The notes under the pieces: model-generated
What the model was told of the DNA's origin: nothing
Databases searched by the model: none
Seen by the model: the letters and a program-made list of their open reading frames with translations, nothing else
Shown: piece after piece, positions 30,048-41,052 of the stretch
Layout: each line of letters starts with the position of its first letter
Numbering within the stretch: the stretch's first letter is position 1
Translations under genes and position numbers: made by a program
NCBI GenBank assembly: GCA_012270065.1
Contig: JAAXJB010000039.1
Span: 258,832-322,831 of the forward strand
From: Rubripirellula sp.
GTDB taxonomy: Bacteria > Planctomycetota > Planctomycetia > Pirellulales > Pirellulaceae
Direction: 5' to 3'
DNA: 64,000 nucleotides

Positions 30048-30387
30048 AACCTCTTTATGCGTGGCATTGGGACACTACTGGAATTTGCCGTCAGAGGTCC
30101 AGAGAGGAAGCAAACTTGGGGTGCGAAGTTTCACAGCGAGTTTCACTGTTCTCATGCGCTTGAAATCACTGCCTTTTTTCGATTTCAAACGTTGACCGGC
30201 AATCAACCCGGCAGGCAATAATCGTGCTCCGATTAAGACTTGCACGTCCCCTGTAAGAACGAATCACGTTTGCAGCTCGCACCAACAAGTCTGTCAGCAC
30301 ATCAAAGCAAACGACAGAGAGAGAGAGCATTCCATCGAAAATCCACAAGTTGATCGACAATGCGTCAATCGTTCCGCACTGCTTACG

Positions 30388-31878
30388 TCACTGATCAGGA
30401 GTCGCGGAAAGACACATTTTCAAGGAATTCGCGATCGCTGGATGTTTCAGGTAGTGATCGCCTCGCGCAATTCCATATTGCTGCAGGGCTCTGGCGAGAC
30501 GCTTTGTCACTTCATCGCTGCCAGGCCGGCGGTAAAAGTTCAGCAGTTCGTCCGGATCCTGTTCTGCGTCAAACAACCAGGGCCGATCATTCACGGAAAG
30601 CACAAGTTTATAGCGTTCGTCAATCGCGCAGACCCACTGGGGATTGGTACCTGAATTGCGTAAGAAGGTGACTTGACCGCCCTTCCCTCCTCCACCACTG
30701 GCAAACTGTTCCGTCAAATTCCTTCCCTCGAAATCATGATTCGTTTTGATATCCGCTAACCCGAGGATTGTTGGTGTCACATCCACCGTGCCCATTGGCT
30801 GTTTGTAGGTTTGTCCTGCCGCAACACGTTCGGGAAAACGAATCAGCATTGGGACACGCGCGGAACCCTCATACGGATTCCCCTTGTTCAATCGATCATG
30901 CTCATAGCAAAGATCTCCGTGATCAGATGTCATCATGATGATCGTGGAATCGAGTTTGCCGCTTTTATCCAATGCTGTCAAAATCCGCCCAAGATTATCG
31001 TCAATGCACTTCACCATCCCAAAGTACTGACTCATTTGCGTCCCGCGGAAAACGGGATGCTTCTTCTCATTCCCCAACCATTTGGGCACCGGAAAATCCT
31101 TGCGTCCATAGGTTCGCGGTGGCAGAAACCGAAGGTGGTTGTACATTCGATCATACGGAGCCCTCACTGTATTTGGTCCATGAGGATCGGGATAACTCAC
31201 GACGGTCAGGAACGGCTGTTCTGCCGACTCTCGTATCGTTTCAATCGTCCGATCGGTCAGGAAGTCTGTTGAGAATGACTTTTCATCAGCATCTGCGACC
31301 CCATAATCGGGTTGCCCAGACTTGTTACGAGAATCAACTCTGGCACCGCTGGCGGTTTGGGCAAATTTCTTCCAGTGCCCTCGATTGAACATGTACGTCT
31401 TGTTCTGGAATCCACCATCAATCTCAGGAGCCCACTCCGGTTTTCCCCCACCACCCAGATGCCACTTTCCCACAAAACTTGTTCGATAACCGCGTTTCGC
31501 GAGAATTTTGGCGAGTGTTGGAATATCACTGCGCAGCTTTTCATTGTTCGTTGGCACCCCTGTGTTCTGGGGATACAAACCTGTAATCATTGCTGCACGG
31601 CAGGGAGAACATACAGGCGCGGTCGCATACGCTCTGGTGCACAAAACGCCCTCCCGAGCCAAGCGATCAAGATGTGGTGTTTCAACGATACAACCCGGTC
31701 CCCACATTTCTCCCTGCTCACGCGGCAAAGTGCTTCGATAGCAACCCAGTGTCCGAAAATTATGCTCATCCGTGATAATCAACAGAACATTCGGAGCTTC
31801 GTTGGAACCGAGTGCGGGATTAAGCCCACTGCCTGCCATAGAACACAGAACGCCGACGAGTATAAAAAATAGTTTCAT
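30388..31878 (-). CDS. Type I sulfatase, secreted
   Basis: PNVLLIITDEHNFRTLGCY; APVCSPCRAAMITGLYPQNTGV signature; signal peptide. Confidence 0.92.
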   Translation of the reverse strand: MKLFFILVGVLCSMAGSGLNPALGSNEAPNVLLIITDEHNFRTLGCYRSTLPREQGEMWGPGCIVETPHLDRLAREGVLCTRAYATAPVCSPCRAAMITGLYPQNTGVPTNNEKLRSDIPTLAKILAKRGYRTSFVGKWHLGGGGKPEWAPEIDGGFQNKTYMFNRGHWKKFAQTASGARVDSRNKSGQPDYGVADADEKSFSTDFLTDRTIETIRESAEQPFLTVVSYPDPHGPNTVRAPYDRMYNHLRFLPPRTYGRKDFPVPKWLGNEKKHPVFRGTQMSQYFGMVKCIDDNLGRILTALDKSGKLDSTIIMMTSDHGDLCYEHDRLNKGNPYEGSARVPMLIRFPERVAAGQTYKQPMGTVDVTPTILGLADIKTNHDFEGRNLTEQFASGGGGKGGQVTFLRNSGTNPQWVCAIDERYKLVLSVNDRPWLFDAEQDPDELLNFYRRPGSDEVTKRLARALQQYGIARGDHYLKHPAIANSLKMCLSATPDQ

Positions 31879-31977
31879 GAAGTTCTCGACTCTGAAAATT
31901 TAAATGCCACAACTGCCTGAAGTGAGAATCATGGATACTGAAGGAGATGATCTCTTGCCAAGCAAAACAACCATTAC

Positions 31978-32844
31978 CTAATTCAAGCACCAGGAAATTG
32001 CGTTGACCAGCAATAGCGGAAGAACATCTCCCTTGAAATCTTCGGTGTTACCAAGTGACGTGTAAAAGGATTTTCCTCCATCTGCACGCCTGAAAGTCCA
32101 CGCGACCGGCTCCGATGCGTGCCCTTTTACCCGTCCGCGCATCAATACTTCTGTCTTTGCCAATAACGGTGAGACTCGGTAAAGAGAACTGGATGACAAA
32201 TAACGACGACTGGAGTTGATCCCTTTCATGATGGGATGATTCGAGCCGGTTTCAACGGCACTCAACTCTACTTGAAGATCGTTACCATGATGGTTGGTGT
32301 AATTCCCACCAAAGACCATCTGGTCAAAATCCTGCCAGACCGCCCTGCCCTCCGGCGGCTGTCGATTACGCAGCGAAAAGGCATGACTTGCAGTGCGAAT
32401 CCCGATGACCGGTTTACCAGAAGCAACGAACTTGCGAATCTGATCCAACTGTTCATCAGGTAAAGTCCGCCTTCGTACGCTTACCAACAGCAGATCGGCA
32501 TTCTGAAGGCATTCAAGTCCAACCAGGCTGTTACGATCATCAGGGTCCTCCGCCACGATCGTGGCCCGACAGGTCTTGTCATGCTCCTGCGCAAATTCCT
32601 TCAAAGAGCGCATCGTGGCGTACTCTCGCTCGGCGACGAGCATTACCACATGAGGCCGCTTGGAATCCTCGTCCAAAACACCCTGGTCAGCCATCAGACA
32701 ATTTGGCAACTGCGTCAGGCAAAGGACGCAAATCAACGATCGGAGACAGAACATCAAAATCGCACCATTCACTTGGAGAAACCGGAAACGAAACTCCATG
32801 ATAGCCTGAATGCAGCGGTGGGCGTTGTGCAACATGAAACCCAA
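31978..32844 (-). CDS. ThuA-like domain protein, secreted
   Basis: VMLVAEREYATMRSLKEFAQEH; GKPVIGIRTASHAF; GGNYTNHHGNDLQV; YTSLGNTEDF. Confidence 0.8.
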   Translation of the reverse strand: MGFMLHNAHRCIQAIMEFRFRFLQVNGAILMFCLRSLICVLCLTQLPNCLMADQGVLDEDSKRPHVVMLVAEREYATMRSLKEFAQEHDKTCRATIVAEDPDDRNSLVGLECLQNADLLLVSVRRRTLPDEQLDQIRKFVASGKPVIGIRTASHAFSLRNRQPPEGRAVWQDFDQMVFGGNYTNHHGNDLQVELSAVETGSNHPIMKGINSSRRYLSSSSLYRVSPLLAKTEVLMRGRVKGHASEPVAWTFRRADGGKSFYTSLGNTEDFKGDVLPLLLVNAISWCLN

Positions 32845-32939
32845 TTATCAATTTGAGCATTTCTGCTGGACAGGCTCAGTAACTTTCGAGCTTCCACCTC
32901 TTTCTCGCGAAAACGCTCAACCTGGGTCGCGTACCAGGG

Positions 32940-34118
32940 CTACGCACCCTTTGCAGGTAAATGCCGCAGGGCGAGCACGCCTTCGATCCCACGAATCGAT
33001 TCGAGTGTTGCCTCGCTGATGTCATCATCAAGATCAATGATGGTATAAGCGATGTCACCACGTGACTTGTTCAAGAGGTCAGCAATGTTCAATTCAGACT
33101 CAGCAAGGATGGTGGAAATCTGACCAACCATGTTTGGAACATTGGCGTTGGCAATCGTAATTCGGCTTCCTCCATTTCGCGGCATAAAGGCCTCTGGGAA
33201 ATTGACAGAGTTCCTGACCGTCCCATCTTCCAAGAACTCACGTACGCTGTCTGCCACCATCACGGCACAATTTTCTTCTGCTTCAGCGGTAGATGCCCCC
33301 AGATGAGGGAACGAAATCACTTTCGGATGTTGCAACAAGGCACCGGTTGGAAAGTCAATCACATAAGAATGCAACTGCCCACTATCGAGTGCAGCCAGAA
33401 CCGCTTCATCATCGCAGATCCCGCCACGTGCAAGATTAATAAGCACGCCGCCCTTTGGCATCATCGCAAGCCGTTCGGCACTTGCCAGACCACGCGTCGC
33501 ATCCAGCAGTGGAACATGAACAGAAATTGCATCGCATTGGCTGAAAAGATGGTCGATACTCACAGCCTCTTCAACTCCACTTGAAAGCTGCCAAGCACTC
33601 TGAACGGAAATCAGTGGATCGTAGCCAACCACTTTCATACCGAGCGAGAGCGCTGCATTTGCAACACGAAGACCGATGGCTCCGAGACCAATCACACCGA
33701 GGGTCTTGGAAGGCAGCTCGGAACCAACAAAATTCTTCTTGCCTGATTCCACGGCAGTAGAAATTTCAGCATCAGTTCCCTCGAGACCATCTGCGAATTT
33801 CATTGCTCCAGAAATATTGCGTGAAGCCATCAGTAGCCCCGCAAGAACCAACTCTTTCACGGCGTTCGCATTGGCGCCAGGAGCGTTGAATACGGGCACT
33901 CCCTGCTGTGTCATTTTGTCGACCGGGATGTTGTTTACTCCTGCACCGGCCCGCCCAATCGCAGCGACACTGGCTGGAATATCCATGTCGTGCATCTTGT
34001 ATGATCGCAACAGGACTGCATCCGGATGGCTTACTTCAGATGCAACTTCATAACTCTCACGCGGCAATCGTTGCAGCCCTTTGACGGAAATATTATTCAA
34101 AGTGAGAATTTTATACAT
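32940..34118 (-). CDS. serA: D-3-phosphoglycerate dehydrogenase with ACT domain
   Basis: IGRAGAGVNNIPVDKMTQQGVPVFNAPGANANAVKELVLAG; LGVIGLGAIGLRVANAA; C-terminal ACT-like NVPNMVGQISTILAESELNIADLLNKS. Confidence 0.93.
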   Translation of the reverse strand: MYKILTLNNISVKGLQRLPRESYEVASEVSHPDAVLLRSYKMHDMDIPASVAAIGRAGAGVNNIPVDKMTQQGVPVFNAPGANANAVKELVLAGLLMASRNISGAMKFADGLEGTDAEISTAVESGKKNFVGSELPSKTLGVIGLGAIGLRVANAALSLGMKVVGYDPLISVQSAWQLSSGVEEAVSIDHLFSQCDAISVHVPLLDATRGLASAERLAMMPKGGVLINLARGGICDDEAVLAALDSGQLHSYVIDFPTGALLQHPKVISFPHLGASTAEAEENCAVMVADSVREFLEDGTVRNSVNFPEAFMPRNGGSRITIANANVPNMVGQISTILAESELNIADLLNKSRGDIAYTIIDLDDDISEATLESIRGIEGVLALRHLPAKGA

Positions 34119-34184
34119 GGGACGATTGGCTACTTATGCTTGTTGGTAAGAGTCGGGAACAGAATTAAAAAGAAGGAAACGTGA

Positions 34185-35297
34185 TCAACCGTTCTTCGCA
34201 GCAAAATCCTTCATGAAATTGGCCAGAGTCTCGGCACCTTCTCGAGACATTGCGTTGTAGATACTCGCTCTGATACCACCAACGCTACGATGACCTTTCA
34301 GATTCACCAACAGGTTCTCTGCTGCCTCTTCTAGAAAACGTGTTTGCATTTCATCATCAGGCAGCGTGAATGTAACATTCATCAACGAACGACACTCCGG
34401 AACAGCGTGTCCTTTGTAGAATCCATTACTGGCATCAATCGCATCGTAAACGAGACGTGATTTTTCCTGATTCTGCTTTTCCATGGCATCCAAACCACCG
34501 ATATCATCCGCTAACCAACGGGCAACTTTTCCCAGTACATAAATTGCAAACGTTGGAGGTGTATTCCACATGGAACCACCACCGGCATGATTTCGGTACT
34601 GGAGATATCCGGGCAATGATTCGCTGCCACGCTCAAGCAGATCACGTCGAATGACAACGACCGTCACTCCGGCTGGCCCGGCATTCTTCTGGGCACAAGC
34701 GTAAATCATGCCATATTTATTGATGGGCAAAGGACGACACAAAAAATCACTCGACGCATCACTGATCAGAGGAACTGATTCTGGGCATGTTGGCTCCTCG
34801 GGGAACTGAACCCCCTGAATCGTCTCGTTACTGCAATAGTACAAGTAGGCAGCGTCATCGCTTACCTGATAGTCACTTGCCGATGGAACACAGTTGAAAT
34901 TCGTCTCGCTGGCATCATAAACGACATCGACGTTTCCTTCCTTGCGAGCCTCCGCAATGGCCTTCTTTCCCCAGGAACCAGTCAGGAGATACTGTGCCGT
35001 TGCTTCCGTGCCACGCAGAAGATTCGCCGGAATCATCGAAAACTGCAAAGCGGCTCCGCCCTGCAGGAAAAGCACAGCATATTCGTCAGACACACCCAGA
35101 AGAGATCGAAGAGTTGCCTCGGCCTGCTCAATGATTTCCACGAAGTGCTTACCGCGGTGGCTGAGTTCCATCAAAGAAGCACCAGCTCCGGGTAAGCAGA
35201 GAAACTCCTCCTGAACCTCCTGCAGCACTGACAACGGCAAGGCAGCGGGCCCGGCTGAAAAGTTGAAGGCTCGCTGAGAGGCAGCGTTATCACTCAT
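34185..35297 (-). CDS. serC: Phosphoserine aminotransferase
   Basis: RAFNFSAGPAALPLSVLQEVQEE; MELSHRGKHFVEI; YACAQKNAGPAGVTVVVI. Confidence 0.96.
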   Translation of the reverse strand: MSDNAASQRAFNFSAGPAALPLSVLQEVQEEFLCLPGAGASLMELSHRGKHFVEIIEQAEATLRSLLGVSDEYAVLFLQGGAALQFSMIPANLLRGTEATAQYLLTGSWGKKAIAEARKEGNVDVVYDASETNFNCVPSASDYQVSDDAAYLYYCSNETIQGVQFPEEPTCPESVPLISDASSDFLCRPLPINKYGMIYACAQKNAGPAGVTVVVIRRDLLERGSESLPGYLQYRNHAGGGSMWNTPPTFAIYVLGKVARWLADDIGGLDAMEKQNQEKSRLVYDAIDASNGFYKGHAVPECRSLMNVTFTLPDDEMQTRFLEEAAENLLVNLKGHRSVGGIRASIYNAMSREGAETLANFMKDFAAKNG

Positions 35298-35587
35298 TTT
35301 GGTGCTTCCTATCCTGAAAATACTGCTATCGAGATCTGATCTCGGCTTTGATGTGAACAACCAGCGAGGATTCTATGCTCCGATTGTTCAGTCGGGAAGG
35401 TTGCGACAACCTGATAGGCCCAATCCTTTGTGAAACGCTGGAAAAACGCGTTGATTGCGACCGAAATGGGAAAAAGCAGGTGGGAATTGCCCAAGTCCCG
35501 AACCCCCTCTGCACGCTTCATCAGCGTTCCCCGGAAACTCCTGCAAAATCGCCCATGCTGTTACTGGGGCTTTGTGACTCAGACCGG

Positions 35588-36139
35588 CTAAAAGCCAAAC
35601 TCCTTCAGCCACGCATCCACCTGCTGCTCATTGACAACCGGATCTGTCTTCTCTGCATCATCAACTCCCCTCCCCTGCCCTGCTCGCTTTTGCGACTTGC
35701 AAGCCGACGCAACTCTGCCCTCCAGCAGATCGTCCAACCAGGGTTGTGAATCCGAAAAACTGCAGCCCCGACGCTTGGCCGCTGCCTGCACACGATGATC
35801 TGACGACACAACCATCAGAGAACCGGGAGCCGAATGCGAGGCGATCATTTCTTCAAGTAGATCATCAGCTTCAGGATAATCGACAGCGAATCTCACCATC
35901 ACACCCTCGACCATAAAACTGCTTGGACGTCCCGCAGGCGGAGCTTCCGCATCGAAGACAACGCATGTGCGTTGCTTTTGCAAGTCAGTCAAATGGTCCA
36001 CCAATCTGCGCACGAGGTTCATTCGCTCTCGCTGGAGCCAACGGCCGTCACGGTCCCGACTTGGTGCGGCAACCGGCGCTACAACGTTATAACCGTCAAT
36101 CAGCAATAACAGGGACAACGATTCAACTCCTGAAAACAA
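35588..36139 (-). CDS. YacP-like NYN domain nuclease
   Basis: LLIDGYNVVAPV; RRLVDHLTDLQKQRTCVVFDAEAPP; VVSSDHRVQAAAKRRGC. Confidence 0.82.
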   Translation of the reverse strand: MFSGVESLSLLLLIDGYNVVAPVAAPSRDRDGRWLQRERMNLVRRLVDHLTDLQKQRTCVVFDAEAPPAGRPSSFMVEGVMVRFAVDYPEADDLLEEMIASHSAPGSLMVVSSDHRVQAAAKRRGCSFSDSQPWLDDLLEGRVASACKSQKRAGQGRGVDDAEKTDPVVNEQQVDAWLKEFGF

Positions 36140-36462
36140 AACACACGTTCAACGTAGTTGATCCATGTCCGCCCACCGACAGACCGTCCGACAATCTGGC
36201 ACAAGTAATCACTGGTGCCTTGGAACCGATTAACTCAACTAATGAGGTTAACTTGATGTTAACAGACCCTGGGATTGAAAAAGCTAATTTTTTGCATATC
36301 AGGTAGATAACTGACATCACACCGGATCATTGCCTTTGTCTGACAGAATCATGAATTCCACTTTCGATTTATCCATCGATGAAAATCACAGATCCACTGT
36401 GCTGCCCGCATGCGAGAGATATGGCAATTGAAATCCCACGACAATCCGATGATCGACGAATA

Positions 36463-37359
36463 TCAGTCCAGCTCTTGCAATACTTTGGTCTCAGGACCGG
36501 CATAGAAGCTAACGACGCTGTAACAGAAAAAAGTCACAACTGCAGCGGCAAGAATTGATGCGCCAAGAAATTTCCCACGCTCCCAGATACCATCGCTGTC
36601 AGCACTGGGACGCGACGGCGTGGATCGGCGTGACTTGAAAATTGAACGCGATTTTCGCGAATCCAACTTCCCGGTTTTTTCTGCAAGCGTGGTCGAACTT
36701 CGCTTTATTTCCGACGGCGACGCATGTCGGACTTTCTCCTGCTCATCCTCACTGACCACCGTCTCATGATCAACTTCCTGTAGAGCATCCGAGGCTTGAC
36801 TCTGCGTCTGTGTGTCGTTCTTCCCCACCGCTGAGCGAATGGTCTGATATCGCTTTTCCTGATCTGCGTTATCCTCGGCTTCCAGAAAGTCAACGACATC
36901 AAAGTTCTGCCAAGCTTTCCCACTCAAAATTGCTTGAGCGGCTTCTGAATCATCAGATTCGTCAACCAAACGACTCTCACGAGCAGGGATCGATTCAGAT
37001 TCGATGACCGCGTTTACACACGAAACGGTAAAAACGACCTTGCCGCAACGCAGGTGATCACTTTCACTCAAGTCATACCATCTCCCCGACTCAATTCTTT
37101 CATCATTCAGGAATGTTCCAGCAGTGCTATTGAGGTCAAGCAAACGCAACACTCCTCCATCATTATGCAAAAGGCAGTGTCGTCGACTGACTGAGCGACT
37201 TTTAGGTCGGACCTGACATTCTTTATGTCGACCGATCATGTAGTAACCAGTCTGCAAGGGTGCTTCCAGACCTGCACGGCTACCAACCGCCAAGACAAGT
37301 CGAAACAGTTTTGCATCTGGACTTGTTAGTCGAAGCACTTGATTCCCACACCGATACAA
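36463..37359 (-). CDS. FHA domain protein with C-terminal TM anchor
   Basis: YYMIGRHKECQVRPKSRSVSRRHCLLHNDGGVLRLLDLNSTAGTFLNDERI; C-terminal ASILAAAVVTFFCYSVVSFY. Confidence 0.88.
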   Translation of the reverse strand: MYRCGNQVLRLTSPDAKLFRLVLAVGSRAGLEAPLQTGYYMIGRHKECQVRPKSRSVSRRHCLLHNDGGVLRLLDLNSTAGTFLNDERIESGRWYDLSESDHLRCGKVVFTVSCVNAVIESESIPARESRLVDESDDSEAAQAILSGKAWQNFDVVDFLEAEDNADQEKRYQTIRSAVGKNDTQTQSQASDALQEVDHETVVSEDEQEKVRHASPSEIKRSSTTLAEKTGKLDSRKSRSIFKSRRSTPSRPSADSDGIWERGKFLGASILAAAVVTFFCYSVVSFYAGPETKVLQELD

Positions 37360-37391
37360 AAATCCACGATTATCCTCATTTCCAATGAAAA

Positions 37392-38882
37392 CTAACGATC
37401 CACGACAATGATGCTCTTGCCTTCCTCAGTGGCCTTCAATCGCACCGGCACATTGGTATCCGATCGCATCGCTGTATAGAAAACGGCCACCAGAACTACG
37501 ATTAAAGCGATGACTGCCAACGCCAAACCAACTCCCAACAACACAGCCTGTGTCGAACCAGACTCAAAGGTTCTCTTTTCTTTCTTCGCTGCGGAGTGAT
37601 TGGAATTTACCGAGTGATTTACCGGGAAATGATTCATCCCAGCGTTTTGTTTTGTCATCTCATCCGAGGACTGGCTGATCGGAAGATTGGCAAAATCAAA
37701 AACGTCGTCATCCAATAATCCACTGGCTTCAACACCATCAAACAAAGCCGCATCTTCCAGGGTGTTTCCAGCAACGAAAGATCGGTCAACCGCAGTATCA
37801 CCAGCTGCAACTATTTTTTGTCGCGGAGCGGGTGATGATTCATGGGTAACGAGTAACGCGAGTCTCTGAAATTGCGACAACAATTCACCTGTCGACTTCG
37901 GCCTGTCCTGCGGTCGCTTTGCTGTCATGCGTTCGATCAAATCAGCTAGCACCTGAGGGCAATCGGGTCGCAACTCACGCACATATGGTATCGGGATAGT
38001 TTGATGCTTCGCCAGTTTCTGCGCTGCCGTGCCGTCGAACGGTGTTCGCCCTGTCAACATATAAAATGCCGTGCATCCAAGCGAATAGATATCCGCTGTA
38101 CAGTCGACAGTCTTCTCATCGATTGCCTGCTCCGGTGAAACGAAATCAGCCGTGCCCATCAATTTTTTCCGGATAGTTTCACTTTCACTTCCGAACCCGA
38201 TCCGTGCCAACCCCAAATCACTCAACTTGACTACACCATCAGTGCGAAGGAGCAAATTGGAAGGTTTAATATCCCGGTGTACGATTCCGCGCTCATGTGC
38301 ATGAATCAAACCAAGTGTCGCCTGCAACAGCACATCAACCGTGTCACCCACGCTCATGACACCATCTCGCTGAACCCTCAGATGCATGTCTACACCATCG
38401 ACATACTCCATCACGATGTACAGTTTGTCGCCAACCTCGGCAAAGTCATAAGCTCGAACGATGTTTTGGTGATCCAATTGAGCACACGCCCGCGCTTCCG
38501 ACTTGAACAACTCAATTCTTCTTCGATCTCTACTTGCTTCTGGTGGCAGGATTTTCAGAGCCATCAAGCGTTTCATCACCACGTGCTCGCCAAGATAGAC
38601 GACCCCCATCCCACCTTTTCCCAGGGGTCGCAAAAGGCGGTAAGTACCAAGTTGGAAACCACCGTTTTTACCGGCCAACAGTTTGGTACTCTGCCACTTG
38701 GTGAGCACGCCGGCGCCCACCAGTCCCGTAGCGATTCGCTCAGGGGTGAACTGGTCACTTTCCGTAAGCAGTGAAGCCACAACCTTCTTGATGTCATCGA
38801 GTTCCAACAGACCGGCATCAAGCGTTCGTTTTACGAAAGCCCGCGTTGGTTCATCAAGTATTGGTGTAACTTCGGCTTGCAT
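37392..38882 (-). CDS. Ser/Thr protein kinase with C-terminal TM
   Basis: RLLRPLGKGGMGVVYLGEHVVMKRLMALKIL; GIVHRDIKPSNLLL; LSDLGLARIG; TM QAVLLGVGLALAVIALIVVLVAVFY. Start set at MQAEVTPIL. Confidence 0.95.
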   Translation of the reverse strand: MQAEVTPILDEPTRAFVKRTLDAGLLELDDIKKVVASLLTESDQFTPERIATGLVGAGVLTKWQSTKLLAGKNGGFQLGTYRLLRPLGKGGMGVVYLGEHVVMKRLMALKILPPEASRDRRRIELFKSEARACAQLDHQNIVRAYDFAEVGDKLYIVMEYVDGVDMHLRVQRDGVMSVGDTVDVLLQATLGLIHAHERGIVHRDIKPSNLLLRTDGVVKLSDLGLARIGFGSESETIRKKLMGTADFVSPEQAIDEKTVDCTADIYSLGCTAFYMLTGRTPFDGTAAQKLAKHQTIPIPYVRELRPDCPQVLADLIERMTAKRPQDRPKSTGELLSQFQRLALLVTHESSPAPRQKIVAAGDTAVDRSFVAGNTLEDAALFDGVEASGLLDDDVFDFANLPISQSSDEMTKQNAGMNHFPVNHSVNSNHSAAKKEKRTFESGSTQAVLLGVGLALAVIALIVVLVAVFYTAMRSDTNVPVRLKATEEGKSIIVVDR

Positions 38883-39118
38883 ACTCTCCCCTGGCAAGTG
38901 TGCTCGAGCGTCGCCAACAAAGCATTTGACGGCACTCGTCAACATTCACATTTTAGCAATCGTCAAGCAGAACGCTTAGCCTTGAAGATTCCACTGTCGT
39001 GCGAAAACGCGGAGATTCACGCCATAGTGTTTTAAGTTTCTGTTAACTTGTCGTGAAGCAAGCCGTCGGCCTTCAAACATGGGTCACTTTACCGGCAAAC
39101 AGACAGTCCGCGCCCCGC

Positions 39119-39910
39119 TCACCTATCTTCAAGCAAGACAGAATCGGGGTAGTCCACACGCAACAGAAACAAACCTTGAGGTGGAGCCGTTGGCCCCGCA
39201 ACATCACGATTACGAGCAGCCAGAATCTGATCGATCCAAGCCGCTTCATACTTGCCGCGCCCCACCTCAACCAGAGTACCAACGATATTGCGCACCATGT
39301 TGTAAAGAAATCCGTCGGCTTCCACCTCGATGATCAGCCGATAGGTTTTGTCGTCCACCTCGGTGAGAGTCAAGTCACAAGCTTTGACATTTCGCACGGT
39401 GGTTTTTCTCTCCGCACCAGCTGCCTGAAAACTCTTGAAGTCATGCTTTCCGACGAGCAACTGAGCCGCCAAACGCATCTCTTCAAAATCCAGCCTACCA
39501 TGAAGATGCCAATGGTACCGATAGTCGAACGCATCTCTCACTCCACCGATCTGCAACTGATAGCGATAGCGTTTTCCAACGGCATCACGTATAGCATGAA
39601 ATCCATGTCGCGCCTCCTCAACACGCCGAACAACGATGGACTCGGGTAGATGAGTGTTCAATGCCCTCATCAAATGCTCAGGTGAATCCCGCCAAGGCAA
39701 CTCACAACTGGCAACCTGTGCATGGGCATGAACTCCAGCGTCCGTGCGGCCACTGCCAACGACATTAGTTTCATTACCAGACAATATCTGGAATGCATGC
39801 TGAAGATGCCCCTGAACAGTTGGCTGATTTGGCTGAATCTGCCAACCCGCGAAATGCGTTCCGTCATACGAAATCGTCAATTTGAAAGCGCGAGACGCAT
39901 TGGCATTCAT
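39119..39910 (-). CDS. truA: tRNA pseudouridine(38-40) synthase
   Basis: ISYDGTHFAGWQIQPNQPTVQGHLQHAF; GSGRTDAGVHAHAQVASCE; FLYNMVRNIVGTLVEVGRGK. Confidence 0.97.
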   Translation of the reverse strand: MNANASRAFKLTISYDGTHFAGWQIQPNQPTVQGHLQHAFQILSGNETNVVGSGRTDAGVHAHAQVASCELPWRDSPEHLMRALNTHLPESIVVRRVEEARHGFHAIRDAVGKRYRYQLQIGGVRDAFDYRYHWHLHGRLDFEEMRLAAQLLVGKHDFKSFQAAGAERKTTVRNVKACDLTLTEVDDKTYRLIIEVEADGFLYNMVRNIVGTLVEVGRGKYEAAWIDQILAARNRDVAGPTAPPQGLFLLRVDYPDSVLLEDR

Positions 39911-39916
39911 TCGACG

Positions 39917-40942
39917 TTATTTCTTCTCGGCCGACATTGCAGCCCGCTCCACAAGCAATTCTGCGATCTGAACTGCGTTCGTCGCTGCACCTTTGCGAAG
40001 GTTGTCGCTCACACACCAGAATGCAATTCCGTTGCTGCAGCTCAGATCCTCCCGGATGCGTCCCACAAACACGTCGTCTTTGCCATCACAATCTCGTGGC
40101 ATGGGATAAAGCTGTTGATCAAGATTGTCAACGACCGTGACTCCCGGGGCTCGCTGGAACAGTTCGCAGGCTTCATCAACCGACAATGGTTTCTCGGTTT
40201 CCACGAGAATCGATTCACTATGCCCAATCGTAACTGGAACCCGAACACAGGTTGGACAAACCTGGATATCTTCGTCACCCATGATTTTGCGAGTTTCGTA
40301 CACCATCTTCATTTCTTCGCTGGTGTAACCTTGATATTTCTCTGACCCGATCTGGGGTATCAGATTGAAACCGATCGGATGCTGAAACGTCCTCGGGGGA
40401 TGCAGTTTCCCTGCCAGTTCACTTCGCACACTTTCATACAACTCCTCATTACCAGCGAGCCCTGCTCCGCTAGTCGCCTGATAAGTGCTTACAACCACTC
40501 GCTTGACCTTTGCCGCCGAATGCAATGGAGCAAGCGCAACCACCATCTGCGTCGTGCTGCAGTTGGGACTGGCAATGATGCCTGAATGGTTATCGACGGC
40601 CTCGGGATTCACCTCGGGAACAATCAGTGGAACGCTGGGATCCATTCTCCAGAAACCACTTTCATCCACAACAACGGCACCAGCATCGACTGCCCAAGGG
40701 GCGAATTCTGCCGACACTTCGTCGGGCGTACTGGCAATGACAAGATCAACATCGCTGAAGGCAGATGGCTCAAGCAATTCGACCACAAGAGTTTTTCCGC
40801 CAACAGTTACCTCGCGTCCAACGGACCGTTCAGACGCCAGAAGCTTCAAGTGCTTGTAGGGGAATTTTCTTTGTTCGAGCGTTTCCAGAACAATGCGACC
40901 TACGGCTCCCGTCGCTCCAACCAGTGCTAATGTTTCGTACAC
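39917..40942 (-). CDS. asd: Aspartate-semialdehyde dehydrogenase
   Basis: LALVGATGAVGRIVLETLEQRKFP; IIASPNCSTTQMVVALAPLH; VVSTYQATSGAG. Confidence 0.97.
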   Translation of the reverse strand: MYETLALVGATGAVGRIVLETLEQRKFPYKHLKLLASERSVGREVTVGGKTLVVELLEPSAFSDVDLVIASTPDEVSAEFAPWAVDAGAVVVDESGFWRMDPSVPLIVPEVNPEAVDNHSGIIASPNCSTTQMVVALAPLHSAAKVKRVVVSTYQATSGAGLAGNEELYESVRSELAGKLHPPRTFQHPIGFNLIPQIGSEKYQGYTSEEMKMVYETRKIMGDEDIQVCPTCVRVPVTIGHSESILVETEKPLSVDEACELFQRAPGVTVVDNLDQQLYPMPRDCDGKDDVFVGRIREDLSCSNGIAFWCVSDNLRKGAATNAVQIAELLVERAAMSAEKK

Positions 40943-41052
40943 AGTAATACGTGTTTCAAAGAGGGATGATCAAGATAAAAAACATGGTGCCCTTTCGGAC
41001 CCGGTAAAAAGCGGAAGCACAAATGCGTCCGCTGTTGACTTGGCGTGTCAAA

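Noticed and set aside
30310-30330. gagagagagag microsatellite
   Set aside because: Very short run in an intergenic region; no evidence of phase variation.
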